9,300 nt of DNA from Pseudomonadales bacterium (GTDB lineage: Bacteria > Pseudomonadota > Gammaproteobacteria > Pseudomonadales > Pseudohongiellaceae), in contig JAKSCP010000265.1 of the NCBI GenBank assembly GCA_022360535.1, positions 1 to 9,300 on the forward strand, written 5' to 3'. Under the pieces are notes generated by a model. It was given only the letters and a program-made list of their open reading frames with translations. It had not been told where the DNA came from and ran no database searches. Below are positions 6,276 to 9,300 of the stretch, in pieces. Every line of letters begins with the position of its first letter. Positions within the stretch are counted from its first letter, which is position 1. A program made the position numbers and the translations under genes.

Positions 6276-7172
6276 TTACAGCTGGGTGACTTCGTAGCCG
6301 CGGGCCTGCAGCATTTCGACCAGGCCATCCACACCGATCAGGTGAGCAGCGCCCACCAAGACAAACTCGGTATCACTGTCTTGAAGCATCTGTTCGATTT
6401 GGGGCATCCAGCGCAGATTGCGTTGCCTTAACAGAGAATCGTATAGCTCTGGTGCCTGCCGTTGCATGTCGGCAACAAACAGCTGCTCCAGCCTGTCAGC
6501 ATCACCTTCGCGCCAGGCAGTAATCATCTCACCCATCACTTCACTGGTTTGCTCCAGGTCCTGCAGCGATAACAGAATAAACTCACTCTCGTTGCCTTCG
6601 CCCATGGCTGCCAGAAACCCTATTTGTTCCTGAATGGTTTCCAGAGCGCCAATCGCTTTCCCATCGCCCATGCCGCGTGTATTGAAGTGCGCATCAACAC
6701 CCTGGGGTGTGAAGCCCATCTTTTGAAATTCCAGAATTTGCAAAGTGCTCACTACCATGCCTGGTTTGAATTTCTCCATCATCATAAGCGGCATGCCAAC
6801 ACTGTTGGTGTAGTCAGAAAGTGCCGAGTAAGCTTCATCTGAGAGCACAGTCTTCAGAGATCGCTCATCGTTGTAGGTGAGTTCTTGTAACAGTTGCGCC
6901 TGAATGCTCAGATCGCTCATGGAAGAGATATCAGTTTCAAAATACAGCTCTTGCGAATCTGCATAGGCCTCTTCGTATTCTGTCGGTAGTGGATAGTCAC
7001 TGGGGCGCAGTAAATGAACAGTGCCACCAAGGTACAAAGTCGTGTTGTCTGACTTCACCTGCCACACCGAAGAATCTGCTGACGCAAGCGGTGCCGAACA
7101 CAGCAGAACTACTCCACAGAGCAGGAGTTGCATGCGTTCTCTCATCGAATTCATTTGCTGACGATTATTCAT
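6276..7172 (-). CDS. TraB/GumN (TIKI-like) family protein, secreted
   Basis: This 298-residue protein has an N-terminal signal peptide: hydrophobic core about residues 15-30 and likely cleavage after Ala-Ser-Ala at residue 32. It therefore acts in the periplasm or on the envelope. The family marks are all present: G-G-T-V-H (49-53) on the first strand after the signal, a conserved glutamate in Y-F-E-T-D (E79), and G-A-A-H-x-x-G (274-280) near the C-terminus. The last is followed by the usual G-L-V-E-M-L-Q-A-R-G-Y-E-V end. TraB/PrgY/GumN and animal TIKI proteins are proposed metal-dependent proteases built around these residues; the substrate here is unknown. The length is typical. GAGG at 7180-7183 with 7-nt spacing supports the ATG at 7172. 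It is single, divergent from the DUF6164-like gene, and ended by the shared terminator at 6215-6251. Confidence 0.88.
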   Translation of the reverse strand: MNNRQQMNSMRERMQLLLCGVVLLCSAPLASADSSVWQVKSDNTTLYLGGTVHLLRPSDYPLPTEYEEAYADSQELYFETDISSMSDLSIQAQLLQELTYNDERSLKTVLSDEAYSALSDYTNSVGMPLMMMEKFKPGMVVSTLQILEFQKMGFTPQGVDAHFNTRGMGDGKAIGALETIQEQIGFLAAMGEGNESEFILLSLQDLEQTSEVMGEMITAWREGDADRLEQLFVADMQRQAPELYDSLLRQRNLRWMPQIEQMLQDSDTEFVLVGAAHLIGVDGLVEMLQARGYEVTQL

Positions 7173-7265
7173 GATTGGACCTCAGTTCCAGGGCAATGGA
7201 TGGCAGGCAGCCCGCACTTGCTTGCGTTATGAATTACACGCTGAATTGAGCTGCTGGTTCCCCTA

Positions 7266-7293
7266 TTAACCATTCTTCCATGCTCTTTATAAT
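7266..7293 (+). promoter_or_regulatory. Candidate sigma70 promoter for the DUF6164-like gene
   Basis: TTAACC (7266-7271) and a perfect TATAAT (7288-7293) are separated by 16 bp. Transcription would begin near 7300, about 30 nt before the ATG at 7332. Confidence 0.55.
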
Positions 7294-7331
7294 AGACAGG
7301 ATTACCCATTAACCCCAGTGCTAATTGAACC

Positions 7332-7691
7332 ATGGCTAAACTTCTATTCCGCATGCGCCACGTCCCTGATGATGAGGCAAAGGACGTCAGAGCGCTTCTG
7401 GATGAGCATGAGATTGAGTACTTTGAGACCTTTGCTGGCAACTGGGGCATCTCTATGCCAGCGCTGTGGATAAAAGATGAAAAACGATTCGATGAGGCAC
7501 GAGAGCTACTGGATGCCTACCAGGCAGAACGCAGCGTTCGCATCAAGGCTGAGTATGAAGAGAAACGCAGTTTGGGAGAAACCAAGACCATGTGGGATAG
7601 CTTCACTGAAGATCCATTCCGCTTTCTTGCCTATATTGTGATGATCGGTTTGGTATTGTATTTCTCGTTACGATTCTTCTTGAGTTTTTAG
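7332..7691 (+). CDS. DUF6164-like small membrane protein
   Basis: This is a 119-residue protein. Residues 1-65 form a small alpha/beta domain (M-A-K-L-L-F-R-M-R-H-V-P-D-D-E-A, then A-G-N-W-G-I-S-M-P-A-L-W-I and an E-A-R-E-L-L-D-A-Y-Q-A-E-R helix). This is the pattern I associate with the proteobacterial DUF6164 family, related in style to DUF2007 'putative signal transducing' domains. A charged linker follows, then one C-terminal membrane helix (about residues 98-118). The likely topology is a cytoplasmic domain held to the inner membrane by its tail. The function is unknown. The ribosome binding site is weak, but the ATG matches the family's usual start. It converges on the PilZ gene with only 23 bp between the stops. 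Confidence 0.75.
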   Translation: MAKLLFRMRHVPDDEAKDVRALLDEHEIEYFETFAGNWGISMPALWIKDEKRFDEARELLDAYQAERSVRIKAEYEEKRSLGETKTMWDSFTEDPFRFLAYIVMIGLVLYFSLRFFLSF

Positions 7692-7714
7692 CAAATCCCT
7701 TAAGCCACTTCACT

Positions 7715-8083
7715 TTAGGCGCTAAGATCATATTCATCTGAACTATTGAACAGTTTGCTCGATTTCAATTCCAACTCGAAATCGGTGTCTGGGGGTGGCG
7801 TCCAGTAATCGTCGCAAATTTCAACAAACCGCAATCCGATTTCTCTTTCCCTTACGCGCACCACTTGCACAGGCAATGAGGGTGCAGAGTCTTCCCATCC
7901 TTCTCCATGAATCCTTACGTCCAATTCCATCATAACGAAGAAGTTCAATTCTTCATCCAGTGTCAGGGACAGGCCACTTACTGACATGTCATTCACATCA
8001 CCAGTGATGGTGCCAAGAAGTGGGTGATTGAGACTCGCCCAAAATTCAACTTCAACTCGTCTGTGTTCTCTGCGCTCATTCAT
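7715..8083 (-). CDS. PilZ domain protein (probable c-di-GMP receptor)
   Basis: This is a single-domain PilZ protein of 122 residues from the ATG at 8083. The N-terminal E-R-R-E-H-R-R supplies the R-x-x-x-R motif (R4/R8 or R5/R9). N-D-M-S-V-S-G (31-37) supplies the D/N-x-S-x-x-G motif (D32, S34, G37), so both c-di-GMP contact motifs are intact. The remaining strands, ending in R-E-I-G-L-R-F-V-E-I, complete the beta barrel, and an acidic tail follows (about 95-122). Such stand-alone proteins usually pass the c-di-GMP level to motility or surface machinery; the partner is unknown. The frame stays open upstream to a TTG at 8251, but those 56 residues have no PilZ character. PilZ proteins usually begin just before the R-x-x-x-R motif, so the shorter form is preferred. 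GGAAAAA, about 8-14 nt before the ATG, may serve as the ribosome binding site. Confidence 0.87.
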   Translation of the reverse strand: MNERREHRRVEVEFWASLNHPLLGTITGDVNDMSVSGLSLTLDEELNFFVMMELDVRIHGEGWEDSAPSLPVQVVRVREREIGLRFVEICDDYWTPPPDTDFELELKSSKLFNSSDEYDLSA

Positions 8084-8101
8084 GACATTTGTTTTTCCAG
8101 T

Positions 8102-8110
8102 TGTATACCA
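8102..8110 (-). promoter_or_regulatory. Possible extended -10 promoter for the PilZ gene
   Basis: Read on the minus strand, TG-G-TATACA forms an extended -10 element whose start site would fall near 8095, only about 12 nt before the ATG at 8083. No good -35 was seen. If real, it excludes the longer PilZ start but gives a very short leader without the ribosome binding site, so it is weakly supported. Confidence 0.25.
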
Positions 8111-8308
8111 AACTACCGGCCCTCTCCGTGGCACCGTTGTTCTACCGTAGTAAAAGTGTTGCATGGGCGCTGTCGCCGAAACTGTGCCAGACCGCACATT
8201 TCTTGAAGTAACTGGTGTAAATTTGAGCAGTTTTTTCGCATTTTTCGGCAAAAGAATCCGCTCAGAATTTAATTGCAGAATGCTGTCAATATTGCTGTGG
8301 TGAGAGTC

Positions 8309-8337
8309 TTTACACCGCCCCTACCCTGTTATATAAA
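8309..8337 (+). promoter_or_regulatory. Strong sigma70-type promoter of an orphan transcript
   Basis: TTTACA (8309-8314) and TATAAA (8332-8337) are each five of six to consensus with the ideal 17-bp spacing. This is the best promoter match in the window, and no protein gene follows it on the plus strand. Transcription should start near 8344. Confidence 0.65.
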
Positions 8338-8343
8338 AACTGT

Positions 8344-8563
8344 GCACGTTTGTTAGTGGTTCCAACAGGGGGGGCCTCCTAGCATTTCTTCCATCCCTGG
8401 AAAATCAAGGAGGTGATCCCATCAATAGTCAATCTATTAGGGGAGCCTCCGGTTATTGTCACTAATCATTTAGTGCGTAACTGGAGGGGATAGATTTTTA
8501 ATCTTCCTTCGCTCCCATATGTAGACGATCCCGTTACTGCTTTGCGGTAACGGGATTTTCATT
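8344..8563 (+). ncRNA. Predicted structured small RNA of about 220 nt
   Basis: The unit has its own promoter, no convincing ORF and its own terminator. Three hairpins can be drawn. The first pairs CCTCCT (8375-8380) with AGGAGG (8408-8413) and has an inner 5-bp stem (8389-8393 with 8398-8402) and a TCCC loop. A weaker second one pairs AATAG with CTATT (8425-8436 region). The third is a 10-bp stem (8446-8455 with 8478-8487, one G-U) topped by a 6-bp stem (8460-8465 with 8470-8475) and a TCAT loop. AAGGAGGTGATCC (8407-8419) is the exact complement of the 16S rRNA 3' end. Five GGA triplets occur between 8399 and 8490, so a CsrA/RsmA-binding RNA is one alternative. I do not recognise it as 6S, SRP, tmRNA or RNase P RNA. 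It lies between the PilZ and Lhr genes, both on the other strand. Confidence 0.6.
8528..8563 (+). terminator. Intrinsic terminator of the predicted small RNA
   Basis: ATCCCGTTAC (8528-8537) pairs perfectly with GTAACGGGAT (8547-8556), and three more inner pairs (one U-G) close on a TTT loop. TTTTCATTT follows on the plus strand. There is no T-run on the minus side, so it serves plus-strand transcription only. Confidence 0.8.
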
Positions 8564-8603
8564 TATGGGACAGTAGTAAAGGAATAGACAGGAAAGGACT
8601 AAA

Positions 8604-9300
8604 CTAACGACTACCAAGATAACTTTTGAGTCGTGGTGGATAGCTCTTGCGGGTGAGCATCTGTTGCAACTGCCATTGTTCATCGACATCAACGTTACGA
8701 AGAAAACTTATCTCACCACTTTCCATCGCTGCCACTGGTACCCCACCACGATACAGAACACGGTTTTTACTTAAACGTGGAATCTTGCGACCAGGCAAGA
8801 TGAAGTTAATCAAATTGAGCGGATCGGTAGCAGCTAGCGAATAGTAATCCGCGTTCACAGCGTTTTCTCTGCTGCGTTTGAACTTGCGCAACTCATCAAC
8901 GGTTTCCGGGAAGGCAAACTGCTCACCGCCAACACCGTTGACGAAACGACCACCGCGCAACGCCCCGCGTAATTCCAACCTGCGCAGAACAGGTAACAGG
9001 ACACGCCAGGGTGGTGCAAGCAGCTCCCTGTCCAAAATGCCGCGGAACAACACGCCCCAGCGCTGCAGATAAATGGTCACCAGGCGCTCAAGTTGCTCCT
9101 CATCCAGCACGTCCCAGAATCGACTCTGCTGTGCATCTGTATCATCTGCCTGAAAGGTATCCAGAACACTCCAACGACCCGCATCTTCCACACCGAACAT
9201 AGCTTTGCGTCCACGTCGCCGGTGCGTACTGGGCTTTTTATGATTCGGGGTAAGCAAAGCACGCAGGCCTGTGAAGCTGTCACTGCAAACCCGACCCAGA
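8604..9300 (-). CDS. Lhr-family ATP-dependent helicase (C-terminal part; 5' end outside window)
   Basis: The frame is open from the stop at 8604-8606 to the window edge and gives 232 codons (last complete codon at 9299). The order of motifs is that of the C-terminal region of long Lhr helicases. C-S-D-S-F-T-G-L-R-A-L-L comes first, then G-R-W-S-V-L, then the winged-helix-like stretch L-Q-R-W-G-V-L-F-R. It is followed by P-W-R-V-L-L-P-V-L-R-R-L-E-L-R-G, G-G-R-F-V-N-G-V-G-G-E-Q-F-A-F-P, A-A-T-D-P-L-N-L and N-R-V-L-Y-R-G-G-V-P-V-A. Lhr proteins are superfamily 2 DNA helicases of about 1400-1500 residues involved in DNA repair. The ATPase motifs lie off the window. The symbol lhr fits at family level but is not given because only the C-terminus is seen. 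It converges on the predicted small RNA. Confidence 0.88.
   Translation of the reverse strand, partial: LGRVCSDSFTGLRALLTPNHKKPSTHRRRGRKAMFGVEDAGRWSVLDTFQADDTDAQQSRFWDVLDEEQLERLVTIYLQRWGVLFRGILDRELLAPPWRVLLPVLRRLELRGALRGGRFVNGVGGEQFAFPETVDELRKFKRSRENAVNADYYSLAATDPLNLINFILPGRKIPRLSKNRVLYRGGVPVAAMESGEISFLRNVDVDEQWQLQQMLTRKSYPPRLKSYLGSR

Noticed and set aside
8084..8251. N-terminal extension of the PilZ protein to a TTG at 8251
   Set aside because: The extra 56 residues have no PilZ features, the ATG at 8083 sits just before the R-x-x-x-R motif as in the family, and a possible extended -10 promoter lies inside the extension.
8413..8493. GTG-started 26-codon ORF inside the predicted small RNA, and an ATC-started 14-codon alternative at 8421-8465
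   Set aside because: The GTG lies within the Shine-Dalgarno-like sequence itself, so it is not usable with it, and ATC is a very rare start. Neither product is recognisable.

Overview
The window looks like chromosomal DNA of a marine-type gammaproteobacterium with moderate GC. The basis is family-level resemblance: a SutA-like small protein, a DUF6164-like protein, a PspB-like protein, a PilZ protein and an Lhr-type helicase. The species cannot be named from this sequence. I saw no transposase, integrase, tRNA, rRNA or CRISPR array, so it reads as ordinary chromosome with one or two unusual modules.

Layout. At 1-567 (minus) is the N-terminal part of a Tat-exported sulfite-oxidase-type molybdoenzyme. 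At 730-978 (minus) is a small membrane/coiled-coil protein resembling PspB. Divergent from it, at 1145-1630 (plus), is an SRPBCC-fold protein. The centre is a tight two-gene plus-strand unit with a 5-bp gap. The first gene, 1887-4205, encodes a 772-residue protein with a long helical N-terminal part and a class III nucleotidyl-cyclase-like domain. The second, 4211-5206, encodes a 331-residue protein with hydrophobic, glycine-rich segments. A perfect palindrome lies just upstream of the pair. At 5461-5772 (plus) is a small Xre-type HTH regulator with a palindrome and a DnaA-box match in its leader region.

The right part holds a 58-residue SutA-like protein (6027-6203, plus), which shares a bidirectional terminator with a secreted TraB/GumN-type protein (6276-7172, minus). 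A DUF6164-like membrane protein follows (7332-7691, plus), converging on a PilZ protein (7715-8083, minus). After it comes a gene-free stretch, 8084-8603. This contains a complete-looking orphan transcription unit on the plus strand: a good sigma70 promoter at 8309-8337, about 220 nt of structured sequence, and an intrinsic terminator at 8528-8563. I predict a small RNA. It carries a 13-nt perfect complement to the 3' end of 16S rRNA, folded against an anti-Shine-Dalgarno-like CCTCCT. The window ends inside the C-terminal part of an Lhr-family helicase (minus).

Most genes are single housekeeping or accessory units with no obvious shared pathway. The two places most likely to hold something undescribed are the cyclase-like/membrane-protein pair, whose base-recognition residues are non-canonical, and the orphan structured RNA. 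Both are inferences from reading the sequence; no database search was possible.
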